Source of the DNA: Meghimatium bilineatum
Lineage: Eukaryota; Mollusca; Gastropoda; Stylommatophora; Philomycidae
Assembly (NCBI GenBank): GCA_034231615.1
Contig: CM067317.1
Coordinates: 19,613,379-19,677,378 of the forward strand
Length of the DNA: 64,000 nucleotides
Direction of reading: 5' to 3'
Shown: piece by piece, positions 11,501-26,500 of the stretch
How the letters are laid out: every line of letters starts with the position of its first letter
Numbering within the stretch: position 1 is the stretch's first letter
The notes under the pieces: generated by a model
What the model saw: only the letters and a program-made list of their open reading frames with translations
Told to the model about the DNA's origin: nothing
Databases searched by the model: none
Translations under genes and position numbers: made by a program

Positions 11501-14500
11501 AAAAATTATCTTTGATGTCATCTCAGCACATCCATATTATTTTTTTAACTATTCATATTATTCTTATCATCCTTTGATACATATATCAGAAATAAACAAT
11601 AATAATTAACTAAAATAACTGTTCCTATTGGAAAAATACTTTAGTTATTTCCTTTTTATTTCCACTTGTGCCTTTAAGCGTTGTGGGAGAAAGTTGGAGT
11701 TGTCTATTTTTGGTCATTTGGGTCGCATTGGCTATGATCAGCAGATGTCTATTTAAGGTTTCTTTGACTGTCTCCACCCATCTAGTTCTTGGTCTTCTTT
11801 GTGTCCTGTAGCCCAATCTTCTGCTGTTGTATGTTTGAGAGCTGATTATGTTGGTTCTATTCTCAAGATATAACCAAACCAACTAATTTGCTGTCACTCA
11901 ATGTAGTCTTGAATTCAGATGGTCTTTCATATGGACTTCAGAGTCCCTCCAGCTGTGTTGCTGTATTTCTTGTGTATTGCTTATGCCCAATATTGTGCTT
12001 TTTCTTTTGATTGTTTTATGTAGTTTCTATTAAGTGATCTACTATTATTTTGCCCTTGCCCTATACATGACAGTTTATTTAGGAAGTCTGTTTTCATCCA
12101 TTTGAAGTACAAGGCCGATGTAATTAAGTCTTCTTATAAAACAAGATAAATTCTTGGTTTGTTTTTTCCTTCATTGAATAGCTTGTTTTAATCTGTCCAT
12201 TTTATCTTTAATATTATTCTAAGGCCAAGGGAAGACAGAGAATTAGATGAATCGATAACATCATGACCTCCCTCCATAAACACAAACTCAGTACAACTCA
12301 GGCATCACATCTGGCAGTGAACATAGACTTATAGCTCCAACCCCTATGCTTAATGGTGTGGATGCTATCAACCAGCTTCCACCTCAGGATAGATAATAGA
12401 CAATTATTCTAAGGCATCTGTTTCAACGTAGTGTCTATTGCTTAATTAGTTGCTGAGCCAGTCATTGGTTCATGATCATGCCCTTTGTCTATTGCTTATG
12501 TCCGGTCTTGTCAGATATGACTGAGTTATCTATGACAGTAGTCAGTACAACCTGTTTCTATTAAAGGTGTAAGTTCGGCATTGTCTACCTATCCTTACTA
12601 CCCACATTGTGCCAATGGCTTCTGGTGGAGGATCACATGTGGGAGGTTACAAGCCTTATTCTAGGATGAGGAAAGGTAAGCTAAAATGAAATGGTGTGGC
12701 AAGGCAGACCATGCCCTTAGCTTTGGTTGGCAGCTGCTCTAGATTTGAAGCACTGAAAGATGGCCCGATAGAGCACATCTATACTGGTCTGGCTGCTCCT
12801 GCAGCTTTCCTTGTTCCAAATATATTGGTATTACCTTTTCTTCGAAGTTAACAAGGCAAGCAGAGAGATCATGTTGTATGGACGACATATAGTTTCTATT
12901 TTTCAACCCAGACATTGTGCTATGGAGAGGTTTACCTCATCTCTGACATTAATTGGTTTCAGAATCAAATAGTGAGTTGGCAGTTACAGGCTATAAGTTA
13001 TTAAGCCCTATTCTGGCCCAAAATGTCTTTGGACAGTTTGGGCATGTGATGACCATTGTAGATTATTTTTGATCTACCCATGTTTTTCTAGCTACTCTTT
13101 GCCATTGAGCTGCTGCATTTCTCATTTCACAATATGCAACCTTTTTTTTAGCATGTATCTCTATTTCTTGCAGCATCTTCATGTGTATCTTGGTATATTT
13201 CAAAGGCTTTCAGTGAGGTTTTTAACAAGCTCTTGTAGTGCTTCTTTTCGTCACCTTGAGAACATATGCCCTTCTGCAACTCACTATAGAGAAGTATCTT
13301 TAAAATGTAGGGACCTGCGCAACAAATCTGTGTCCACATGAGAATAGTGTCAATGATAGGGATACCAGATCTGTCAGGGACAGTGATATCTGGAATCCTG
13401 TCTTGCCATCTGATGTTCATAACTTTTCTGAGACAAATTGTGTGAAAGTGAGCGAGCTTCCTCACTATCGTCTATACACAGTCCCTGTTTCACCATCATA
13501 TAACAGCACTAGAAGTACCACTGCTTTGTAAACTTTCAGCTTAGTCTGTAGACTAATCCCATTTCTATGCTTCACATTTGCATACAGTCTACCTTGGAGA
13601 TCCTGATATATACTTCATCATCAATAGCGGCATTTTGTGATAATATACAGCCTAGGTATGTGAATCTATTCACAACTTTCAGTGCTGCACCATTTACCTA
13701 TGAAGGGCACATGACAGACTTTAAGTTTTGCCAAGTGTTGGTTCTAACATGAATTCTGTTTTCTCCATATTAATCTTTACTATGCCAAATTAAAAAACAC
13801 AGTTTTCCCCCGCTACCAAATTCTTTTTTGACAAATTTGATTATTTTTGGTGTGTGTTTGGAAAACATAATAACATTTTCGTTTTTAGAGATTCTAAATA
13901 AATGTTTTGCATGTAAATAAAGAATTTAATACTGAATATATTGATGTTAGTTTTGTTGGTGTATGATATGTGATGGGGAGGTCAAAATACAAAATGGATC
14001 AAAAAATGAATTTTTTAAAATGAAAATAAAAAAAAAATTAAAAAATTATTACTACCTTTATTGTTCAATGTGGCAATCCTGATACCTTTCCTTTACACAC
14101 CTACATCTATTGTATCTATGTTATTTCATAACTTAACTAACATAATATAGCCTGGGAAACAAATAAAGCATGTAGATATCATTTACCCCATCAATCCATT
14201 GTTTTCTAGGCCTATAGCTAATGTTTGTATTCCCTATATTATAATTAGGTTCATGCAGATGCCATGTCATACTTGTCCAATGTGTTTCACAACCAACATG
14301 TTACTATATCTACTTTGAAAACAAATGTAATTCTAAAGAATTATCAAGAATCCATAATGATTTTACTGACAATGACATCTATAAAACCAGATTCACGCTG
14401 ATATCTCCATTCGGGGCGATGGCTAGAATTTTAAAATTTATGTTGATATCCTTCACTCTTCTTTGTAACAGAATGCAGTAAAGGGAAGTAGAATAATATT

Positions 14501-17500
14501 ACTAGCTATGATTCGCTGATTCCAGTCACGGAAACATTAAACATCATGTTGTTACACATCGCTAACTGAGTGTATAGCAATGTATAGCAACTGGCGTCAA
14601 ATGTTTTTGGTGGCCTTTTTACCACTAGAATACCATTAGCAACATTTTCCTACAGTGGCGTGGTAAAGGTTAATAGTAAACCCAAGTTAGTACAGGATAT
14701 TCTATTCAGGACATAGCAATTAACCAAACATTTTTTAATGTTGTGATTTTCTAGGCGCTATATATTTTTAGTAGGTTATCATTGCTATTACTTTAAGAAT
14801 GATTCAGCTATTGAACTACCTGCAGATGAATTTGAACCCATTAACTTGGATGTCTAAGCTGTGCTACCTTTTGGCTACAGAGTCAGTGTTATACATTTCT
14901 GAAAATTTACCTCTTTGATATGAACATGCACACAATGTGATGCATCAGCTTTGTCGATTTCACTAGAGCTGTTTCCTATAAACTGAGCAGAATCTTTGTT
15001 TTGAACTCTAGGCCAGGTCAAGGATATGTACAACATGCTGAGGAAAAAAAACAATGACAATTTGTTTTTAAAAAGGAAATTGATCATGACAAGTAAAAAG
15101 GAAACAAGTAAACATATTATGAATAAAGAAAGACTTATAAAATACAAATACTTATAAAATGGGGATAAATTAGGGGAAAAAATTAATATAAACTTGTGCA
15201 TTTAAAAAAGGTTCCTGACTACATTTAGATGTCAAAATGAACTAATAAATATTTAGTCATCAACAACAAAGCCCATCACTAAAATAGCCCATCACTAAAA
15301 TAGCCCATCACTACAGAAGGCACAACATACCATTGAATTTGGAATTTGCTGTACATACAATTATTTCACACTGATTTTGGGGCTTGAGATGTTGAGGCAG
15401 TTAACTAGAACACTTTTATTTTCATGGCTGTGTAAACCTGTCACTTTAATTTGTGTATTAAATTTTATTATTGGTCTAGCATTTGATGATAAATGATGCT
15501 TACAGTTGACTAACGGACCAGAACAGATTAAAACAACATATGTAGGGAGCCCGGGGGAATGTGTTGCACAGAGTAAAATGTCACAGCTGGTTTTTTTCCG
15601 GATTTATGGGTTTTTCCAATACCACACATGACTAGATCAGACTACAACATTCCAATCTTTGACATAGCAAAGTTTGATCGGTCAAGGATGAGTGAATTTT
15701 CAATATCTTGGAATAATATTTTTTCACTATGTTCGATCTATTTTTTTTTTTTCAACTTCTCGCATGCTGCCTGCTGTTATCATTCATATCATGATTTTTA
15801 TAATATTTTAACTAAAATATATGTTGTGATTAAGCACGTTATCTTGTCAGGTTACTTTGTTTTTTTTCATCAGGATTTATGATAATTGCTAACAATGTGA
15901 TTTTGGATAAAGTGACACACATTTATTGGCGCAAAGTGTTGCATTGTCATACTTTTAATGTTTTAGTGTATTCTGACACCTAAACTCAATTTTATAATGG
16001 TTTGTATCATCTTTTTGCCCGCAACACTTTGCCCCAATAATGGGTCAAAGTGATTTTCTATACATATGTTCATAAATTCTCAATGTACTGTCTACACAGA
16101 ACTATGTTTTCAATAACCTCACGAATGTAAGATGGATGGATAAGCTGTACACTGATGGCAGTTTGGTCTCTCATAGTTCTTTTTCTTCTGCGTTCATTCT
16201 CAAACTCCTGCAGATTAGCAGGATGTAGTCCGGAGAACGGAATGCGTTGTGTCATGGTTTACAGCATTGCTGCGATATCTGCGTCTTTCAGCCTGACACA
16301 TCTGACTTCAGCATGGCTTTGGGTCACTGACCCTATATGTGATGGGACAGTCAACTCCATCCCATAACCTCCTTAGTCGCCTCATACGACATGCATGGAA
16401 GGTAAACAGTGTTGCTATTCTTTGCTCCCCTTTCGGGTCCCGACAACACACGGGCGTCTCTCATAGTTAAATCTAGTTGTCAGAATATGCTAAAATGTTA
16501 GCCCCCTGCAACCCTATAGGACGTTTGGGGTTGGTGACACTGATATGTGCCCTGTGTACGATCTGCAGAAAACACAGAATATATTCTGCAGAAGTGTACC
16601 ACAAGAAGAAAAATTTTGTTTCTGAAACAGCTCTGATACACAAGCTCTATGACTGTGCCTCAAGGCTGGTGATCACAATTCACTGAAGAAATCCATATCA
16701 GTATATGATAACAGAAAAACAATGAAGAGTTTACTAGCTTGTAATAAGAAATATTACTGTAATAAAGGAATTCTTTAATTTTCTGTTCACAGAATTTTAA
16801 TTTTAATATGATTTACACCTAATCCTACTCAATATATACTCAAACAATTAGAAGACAGAATTGATGTCTTTGAGATGTGGATATATAGAAGAATAGGGAG
16901 ACTATCATGGAAAGAAAAGAACACAAACAAAGAGATTCTAACAAAACACTTAATATGAAGAAAGAATTATGAAGTGAAATAAAGATCAAACAAATAAATT
17001 ATTTTGGACACATTAAAAGACACTTATTTGAAGACTTTATTTATGGGTAAAGTCAAGGGGAGGCGAGCTAAAGGTATGCAGAGATAAAAATGAGAGAGTA
17101 ACATCACAAGATGGACAGGTTACAGTCTAGCAGAGTGCACCATCAAAACATGAGATAGGGGATGTTGGAGGTCTGTTGCAGTCAACCTTCATTGCAGAGA
17201 TGGCACTTGATGATGATGGTATAATCAATATGATATCATTGAAAATTCTGTATTTCCATTGGGAGTATGCAGTGTGACTCACCAGACTGTTGGTAGTTGC
17301 AGAGTTAACTTTTATTTGCTGACCAAGAAATAACTTCAATGTACTACAAGTCACTTTACCCAAGATGAAATTTACATGAGCAGTATTGTTTTTCATAAAT
17401 GTTATTGTGCTAATAATGCCGCACAAAACTTCACTAAATACCCACAATCCATGTGATGTACCAGCAATATAAGTGAGTGCAAAATGACATTTATAAAAAA

Positions 17501-20500
17501 AACTATCCATACTGCATGTTTCACTTAAGGGAGCTGCAGGAAGGTTGCATGTGGCTTTAATGATAAAGGACACATGTCCTTGGTGTTGCAATGTCATGTA
17601 CAGGGTGAGTTTTGTAATTTACCCTCAGACCAAAAACAAAAAGGACGAGGACCCTGGAGGCCACAGTTGTGAGAAAAACGCTCTAACCTCTTGGCCATGC
17701 GCATCACACTCTTGTAACTTTATAGACACCTTGTATAAATATGTACATCCCAAGATTTTTCATTAACTGAAAATACAAAGCTTAACTTACTTGGATTTTG
17801 TTGTAAAACATGACTGTTGATGACTGAAGGATGCCTCAAGTGCAATAACTAACATTCTGCAAAATTTACAAAAAGTAACACAATTTATGGTAAGAAAATC
17901 ATTAACATCATCACAGCTTTTATAGTTGATGACAAAGTGATTCATATTTTATTTTTAAATAGCTGTAGAGTATATATAGCACATGCTAGTCAGCAAGTCG
18001 TAAATACAACATTGCTAAGGGGGATTATTTTCTTTTTTTTTTAAATGTATGTTTGTAACTTTATCTTGGTGGACCTTTTCAGGGAGTAAAGCACCATATT
18101 TTCAGTAGTTTTATCATAATGAAGATGGGGGAGGAAGGAGTAATATATTTTTTTTACGTATTTGTAATAATAAATATTGTGTTACATTTTCATAAAGAGA
18201 AAAGTAGGGGTTGTTGATAATCTCAGCTTGCTTTAAACAAATAGCTTGAAAAGCTCAAAGGAAAGATGTCAGGAAAGATATTAACATTGAAGAAGATTGC
18301 CTCCTTAGAACTATAAAAAATGCAAGCAAACATACTTTGGACATAAAAGGCACAGTATTTATAAATATTAATCATGGAGACAATTTCCGGGAAAGAGAAC
18401 AAGAAGCAGACCAAGAATATGATGGACATAGGATATAGAAGACCTTCTGACCATGACACTGGAGGAGACTGAACAGCTTGCACAGAACTGAGAAAATTAC
18501 AGAATGACAGTGAGGACAACATTCTTTAAAGGACACATCACATAGATAAATAGATAGTCCATTTAACTTCCTGTACAGTATGCAACTGATAAGATTACAG
18601 GTTTTTAGTTTTTTTTGTCACTCTGGGTTTTTCAATAAAACTTCTGAGCAAGAACAAAGACACCAAGAATAGGGTACCATGGTTCTTGTTTGGGGAAAAA
18701 AAATACAAGGATATAGCCTTTGTTACTGAGTAGGTACTCAGAGTGACATATAAGTGATTTTTTAAAATTTCAATTACTGACTATTGAAAACCTTTATAAA
18801 AACAGGTCTAGTACACTATTTTGTAATTCAATTTACTTTTAAATGAAGTTGATGCTAAAATACTATAACAGGTTTTAGTATTTTCTTTAACTTGGATATT
18901 GTTACTTACTTGTGTTTTTGGTCATTTTGAGTTGCATATTGTATAGCAAGATCAATGTTGCTTGTACAGATAGGTGCTAATTCACCTGCAGTGTCATTTT
19001 TGTGTTCATTACAAGCTTGAACAATGCATACACTACTTTGAACCTGTTACAATGAAACAAGATGAAATGTCACAAAATTATGAAATATAAAATTATGAAA
19101 TGTTACAAAAAGATGAAATGTCACAAGATTAAATGTTAATTCCATATATATTAGTTATACTAACACTAATTGTTAAAGAAAAAATGTAAGACATTACTAA
19201 ATATAGAAATAAATTTTTTGGTGTTTAAAGCTCAGCTTACTATGAATGATTTTGTTTATAGTTTCAAAGCCAAAGATAGAATATTGGAAGTATCGTGTTA
19301 CTCTGCATTGTTTTCTCAGTTTGTGTTTCTTGACTAGGATGGTGAAAGAGTATAGGATATATTATATAAATCATTAGAATGGCATTAGTGATAAAAGGAC
19401 AATTTCAAGCTGATATGGCTTATTATAGGTGAAGGTTTGTTTCTTTTTTTTTTAATGCTAAGAATTATGAAATTGAAACTATTATTTCCTATGTGAAAAA
19501 AAGTCCTGAAAGTTCTTTCACACCTAGAGGACTCTCTCAGCATTATGCTTTGAGAAGAATCTTTCTAGTCAGAAGGGTAGGAGGGGGGTCTAACATAAGT
19601 GAAGGTTAACAATTGGTTGAAATGTCTCTGCTGCCATATTAGGGTATCAATTTATAAGAAAAACACAGTAATAAACTTTAACTGCAAATCATTAACTGAA
19701 GCCCTTAAAGTAGACTCAATCAATCCTTCAATCTAGTGTCATGGCAAGTAGCATAAGCAATCATGTTTCTCCGCAACTCTCTGTCTCTTGTGTTGTTAAT
19801 AAGTTCAGTTGGTGACATATTATAATCCATGCTTCACATCCGTAAGGAAGACGGTTCGATATAACATCCTAGCACTCTAATTCGCATATACATAGATAGT
19901 ACTGCATTGCATAGTATGTTTCTCACAATAACGGACTTTATCCACTTGATTTAATTTTTCCTCATTAATAGTAATACTGCATCTTAGTGGTATTTATTTC
20001 TTTGAAGAAACCATTATTTCTGCTTTCTTATTGTTTAGACTGAGGCCTTTGTTTTCACTTTCTTGTAGTATCATTTCTAACAGAACTTGAAGTTCTTAAA
20101 GTAGTCTATTGCTATTATAACCACCATATTTGTGCCTCATGCAAATCCACTGATATGAAACTGTATTGACTTTTGTGGTTGTTTAAAAATATCAGATATG
20201 TGGTGATATACTCCATGGAATCTTTATTTCAAACCCAACCAATAAAAAATACCATGATGTATAGTGATGATGGTGATTTGATTGATTGAGAACCCTAGGA
20301 ATTGCGATCGATTAGCTCTTACTTCCTATGTGCAGTAGGGTGGTTTTTCTAAGCTTTCTTTCATACTCAGGAGACTTCAGATTTCAGCTTAGTGCAATGC
20401 CTATTGAAGGAGCCTTCTACTCAGGGGGGTATGTGATGATGATAAAATTATCCTTTCAGATGTGAGCAGGTAGCTCTTACTGTCCCAACCATTCCAAGAA

Positions 20501-23500
20501 AAGCACAGATTCTTTTCAATTGTGTAATTGACGCGATACCTGAACTTGTGTAAGATCTCAAAAACATGGATGGGTGGGTGCTAAAAAAAGTGGGTGTGTG
20601 AGGAGTGGGGGGAGAAGGTTATGAATGTATGTTGAATCTCAAAGGGAGGCATTCCCATGCACCAATATCCCAAGATTTTCACTTCCTGCCAGGAGTACAG
20701 CCCACACTTCTCGACCAACCAACTCATTATTCTTCTTTATTACTTGTTGACACATCTAAGTGATAACACATCTAGCATTCCCCGTCATCTTAGAGTCTGC
20801 CACAAAAGGACAAAGGTAAAATGTCTACTGACCTCCATCTTTTAGGAGGATTAATAGATAAGTAATCAATAATAATAATAGGAGGATTAATAATCCATTA
20901 GGATTATTTGATACAAGTCAAAAGTAAGAAATTTAGACAAGATGTGACAATAATGATATTTTCATAGGCCACAGCTTGTCAGTCTATCCCCCAACTTTCT
21001 CTAGTCGCATCCTATGCCTGGAAAGAAGACAGTGACCCTATTCCTTGACACCATGAACTAAACGTCCAGGCCCTCCTTGTTGTCACACAGGCAAAAAATA
21101 CCATAAACCAAAATAAATTCCCTGCTAAACGCAGATGAGATATACACATAGATCAATTTATTACGGACATATTATCTGCATATGGCTGAAGATGGTCACA
21201 ATAATTACATAAGTCAATCCAATAATTCTACTATACCTTATATGACAATAATGAATCCAAACAAGCTTTCACACAATTTTCAGCAGTTTGACCTTTTGGA
21301 CAATTCTCCTGATATTGATAGACAAAAACATGATAAGTTATTTTTTAATTGATGACATAAAGACAACCTTTTTTTTTCTACTTTTATGTATATTTTCAAA
21401 TGTCACAAATGTCAAACATTTTCAAATGTAAAAAATGAGCCACAGGCTTTCGATAGAATTCGTGCACTTCCTGTATCTAAAGATTCACAATGGTCGGTGT
21501 TGGCATGAGTGGATAGACTCTATAGCCTATTCCAAACTTCTGGGTATCACATGGATATTCTGCAAAGGACATGCTTGTGCTCGCAGAAATGAGAGAACAT
21601 GTAGGATTGTGCTGAATGCCCCTATAGAAGGTGAATTGAGAATAGATATGGGGAAAATTTTGTGGTATTTTGGCGAGCACCTGCTAAATGTGACACTACT
21701 ATGAGGCGTGTTCAAATGAAACCCGGCCGTGCTGCATCTCCTACACCAGCATACGAGGAGCATGATGATGTCATCATATTTAAATAATAAGTACACATAT
21801 ATGAACAAATGGTCACTTGGTCATTCTTTTCGTATGTTTAGTGTTCTGTACAGGCAGTTGCCAACATGGTAGGTGTGATAAAAAATCCACCCTAATTTGA
21901 CCATTGAGCAGTGATTCAGTTTCTTACAGCTGAAGGATGTGAACCAACTAACATTCATCAAAGAAAGCAGGCATTGTATGGTGGAAAATGGGTTTTGAAG
22001 AAAATAGTGAAAGATTAGGCAAGAATGTTTCGGTACTGGCGAAAGGTGACAAATTATCTTCTATTGCCATGTGGAGGGTGATATAAATCTGTCACGAATA
22101 GTGGTAGACAACGAATTGTGGTGTTACCACTTTGAACCATATAGCAATGGAAACATCTTGGATCACAAAGGAGCACAAAATTCAAATCTAAGTTTCTGCA
22201 GGAAAGGTTATGCTTACTACCTTTTTTGACCAAGAAGGACTGTTGTTGATGGACTTTAAAGAACCTAGTGTGAACATCAGTGCTATTGGCTACAAGAAAA
22301 CACTAGACAAGTTGTATACAGCCATCAAGAATAAGTGATCTGGCATGCTCTTGAGCTGTGTCATTCTATTGAACGACAATGCTCGCCTGCATGTCACAAA
22401 AATTATACAGGAAGTGTTAACATGGTTCTTGATTAGAAACTGACCTCACAGCATGTGGGGCATTCCTATAAGTGCTCCGCCCTCTGTTCCAGCGGCCATC
22501 TGGCTCGATGGTGTTTCAAGTCTAATGCTGCCGAAATAGACGTCGACACCAGGGCACAACTCTAGCCTTTGCGACAGGTTTCTTTGTTGTTCCGCCTACC
22601 TGTGCTGTATCCGTCCTAGTTCAAGCACAACATTGGACTTTCGGAACAACATGGTAACTGTTATCGAAGCTACGACTACGGATAACATGGAAATAATGGG
22701 AAGTTCTGCCACATTCCACCTATAGCCCTGACCTATTGCAATGTTACTATCATTTGTTTAGTCCTTTAAAGAAAGCTCTATAGGGACTATGATTCTACTC
22801 TAAAGATTTCATGGCAGCTGTGATCTAATGGTTCACTGAGCAAATGAAGTTCTTCTCTGACAGATTCATTCTCACAACAGGATAATGGTCAGTGTCAGTT
22901 GCCTGCACAGAACAGCAAGCATACAATGAGAATGACAGCTATACCATATATTCATCAATATTTTCTTATTACATCTATGATGACATCTTCATACTCCTCG
23001 CATAAGTGATGCTGAATGGGCAGGTTTCATTTGACAAAGCCTTGCATACATATATTATGAACTAGGATAAAATTGTGAGAATTTGAATTTATTCAGTATG
23101 GCACAAATAAGACTAGATATATGAGAGGCAGAAAAAGAAATGTGTTCAACCAGCAGGAAACAGGAACCATCAGTATGCATACACTTGATATTTTCTTGAG
23201 GAGACTGAGCACTTATGCATTTACACAGTTCAACTCATAATAAATTCAAATTTCAATGTAAACATTTCAAATGTAAACAAAGAAAATGGTGAAAGCACTA
23301 TGCCAGTGGTATCCACAATACCATATACTATTGGCCTAACTTGATAAATTGGTAAATTAAAGCACTTGATATATTTATCCACAGTCAGTCTCAAACACAT
23401 AATTCATTGTGTTTTCTGGTACCAACCTCTAGAGAAAGGCAACGTGACCATTCATCAGTCATCATAAGATTCTTGCACAAATCTGAATCTTTGTTGTCAC

Positions 23501-26500
23501 TTATTATACCTAAACTGTTAAATAAAATAAAATGGGAAATTATATTCTATATTAAATATTAAACATACAAATGAATATTATGTTCCCAGCATATTGTACC
23601 CAGAGCTCTTCATAGCTTACTCACTCACAAGTGATCTTCGTCTTCTTCAGCGTTCGCTCACATATAACCACAGCGAATATATCGTGTGATTTCTGCCAGG
23701 AAGCGTGAAGTATGTTGTGCTACAGGTTCCACAGTAGAACTGTGTTATTTGCACCTCGGTTGGCCACTCTGTGGTCTGGACGTCCGAGGTCCAGCACATC
23801 CGTTTTCGTCATTCCTTTATTTTGGGTTTGGTCCCTAACAGTGATCTGATGGGATATACATATAGATTAGTAACACAAGTCCTTGATGAACAAATATGAA
23901 AAGACATTTATTCCTAAGGAGTGTATACATCAACAAGATCAGTCTCTTCATCAAGGCTAACTCCTTTTAGTGGATATGGGGTTTAGTCCATCCAATAAGG
24001 GCTGGAAACTAAGATTGGTGGGACCATCCCTTACATAGAGCAGTCCTGACCAAGCAAACAGGTGCTGAAGTCAGAGATACCAGGCTGAGAGGCACACCAG
24101 CAACCATGGTATTATGCAGTCCAATTAGTTAACATGTCATGTCTTCACAATAAAATTGTTACTTGTTGTGTAGACATGTTAAACTGCAAACAAGAAGAAG
24201 AAGTATGCTGTTTCACTCAATCACTCTTTCTTAGATTCAAGATTGAGAGAACTCAAATAGGCCACTAGTGGTAATCGAATGAATATCCTCGCTTTATGAG
24301 GAAATCCTACTTGATGTTACACGCCAAATTTAATTAGTATTTTATTGACTCTTGGTTCTAATGCAGCATCTCAATGTCATTTATATTGTGTTCCACACCT
24401 CCTGGTGAATATTAGCACATGGATATCTGTTTAAACCTGTAACATGCAAGAACTGCCAGGTTATATTTAAATAATTAATGCAAGCAACCAAATAAAACAG
24501 TTATACACAGTAGAAACATAAAGAAACTTGAAAAAATATTGAAAATATTAGGAAATATAACATTGTATCCTATACATCTAAATATTGTCAATAACTAACA
24601 CAATTGGCATCATAAAATATGAAAATCATGCAAGAAGTAATGTAGATGTAGTAAACTATTGATTGTAACCATTCTTATGTTAATATAAAGAATTTAAATG
24701 ACAAAAATAATGCAATAGTGGCAACGCAAAAAACAATCTATACACCCGAATAGGAAGCTACAACGTTTAATATTCTATCCCACATAGTGTATGAGTTAAA
24801 TCAGTGAGGAGTAGAAAATACTATACATCTTGTTTCCCGCATCAACATCAGATGATAGTCCATTGGTTTATTCATTGACTAGGTGCCATGCCAGCTGACA
24901 TCTGCGATCATGGCTCTCCACAGCTCTCTATCTCCAGTATTATGTATCAAGATCGTTGTTGTTTCTCTGCCATGACAATTTTCTAAATTATCTAATATTT
25001 TCTCACATTGTCACCATCTGTCTTTGTTGCCTTCAATCTTGCCTGTTGTGACTATTTTCTCCAAACCTTCTTGTCTCATAACATGGCCAAAAAATTAAGA
25101 TTGTTTTTATTTTTATATTATTTATTAAGCTCATTTTTGCTGTTGACTGTTTCAACACCTCCACATTAGTTTTCCTGGCAGTCCATGTCATTCTCACCAT
25201 TCTTCTGTAGAACCACATCTCTATTACCTCTGATTTCCCACTTTCCTGTTTGTTTATTGTTCAAGAATTAGTATTGGTCTATTACACATACAATACAGCA
25301 GCAAAGGCATCCATTAAACTCGTCTACTTTTCTCAACTCAAACTACTAAATATGTTAGTTTTTCATACTGCAATCCATTTTCCCCTAACTCCATCTTCAT
25401 TATTAATTGTCTCTGTAAGTCTACAATAGTATAACATAGATTAGCCTTGACAGAGAAGTTAAGGCCATCTTCCAGCCTTATTTTTAATTGTATTTTGCAT
25501 TTTCCATCACTGCATATGCTAGATCCAAAAATAAATAATCATCTAAGAATAAACGTTAATTGTAAAATGATTGAAACAAAAATATATATATATATAATAT
25601 GAAATCATAATTTACGTGATTTCTGCACATCTTAATGAAGTCTCTTGAATGAGAACATCAAGCATGCAGTTGTAACTCTCAAGCTGCTTTGTGGCCATTT
25701 TATTTGTGCACTCCTGAATCAATGGAAAAACATCTGGTCTTGATTCTGGTGTGAAGAACTTCACATGTTTGCTGGATGAAAAATGAAATCAATGGTTTCA
25801 ACAACTAAAAATTTGTATCATGCATGTAAATATGTCACTGTAGATTAGAAATGTTCACCACATAAGAATACTAATGATCTAAAGTGTATGATAATCAATT
25901 ATAAAAAGTAAAATGCTGAAAAGATAATATATGAGGCTATGACATTCTTGACCTCACTAAAAAAAAAAAGGAAGAATGGTCATCAGAACTATGGCAAACT
26001 TCCACACTATTATAATTACTCCTAAAAGAGAATGTGCAGATTTGGACAATGAAAAAACTGGCTTCAAATTAGTTAACTCATAGTTAGTAGTGTCATAGAT
26101 GGATTCTTCTTTTTCCATTTGCTAATAATGTCTATAACTGCAGTGTTTTGTTTTTTTTATAACTTGGACAGTGTTTTCTATTTCTTGTTATGCAACATAG
26201 ACTTTAAATTTCATAGAAGGCCAGTATGTTCACCTTAATGTGTCATAGTGTACACATTGTTAACAAATATGCTTTGTAGTTTGGTTGACATCACACTTTA
26301 CTGATGTGCCAATTAAAAATTTTGTGTACATATGGCTGCTTAGTATATTGTGTTTTCATTTTATTAATTGCACCCTTGCATCAAATTTTTTAGAGAAATT
26401 ATATCAATAAAAATTAATGTAACACAATATTTTTACATTCAGTGGCATACCAGGGTAAGTACTTTGGAGTTCACAAAGGATTCACAAGATGTAGAGGATT

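Noticed and set aside
17127..17597. 156-residue minus-strand open frame near HDAC10 exon o
   Set aside because: No deacetylase similarity; overlaps a LINE 3' end on the other strand and no splice phase requires it.
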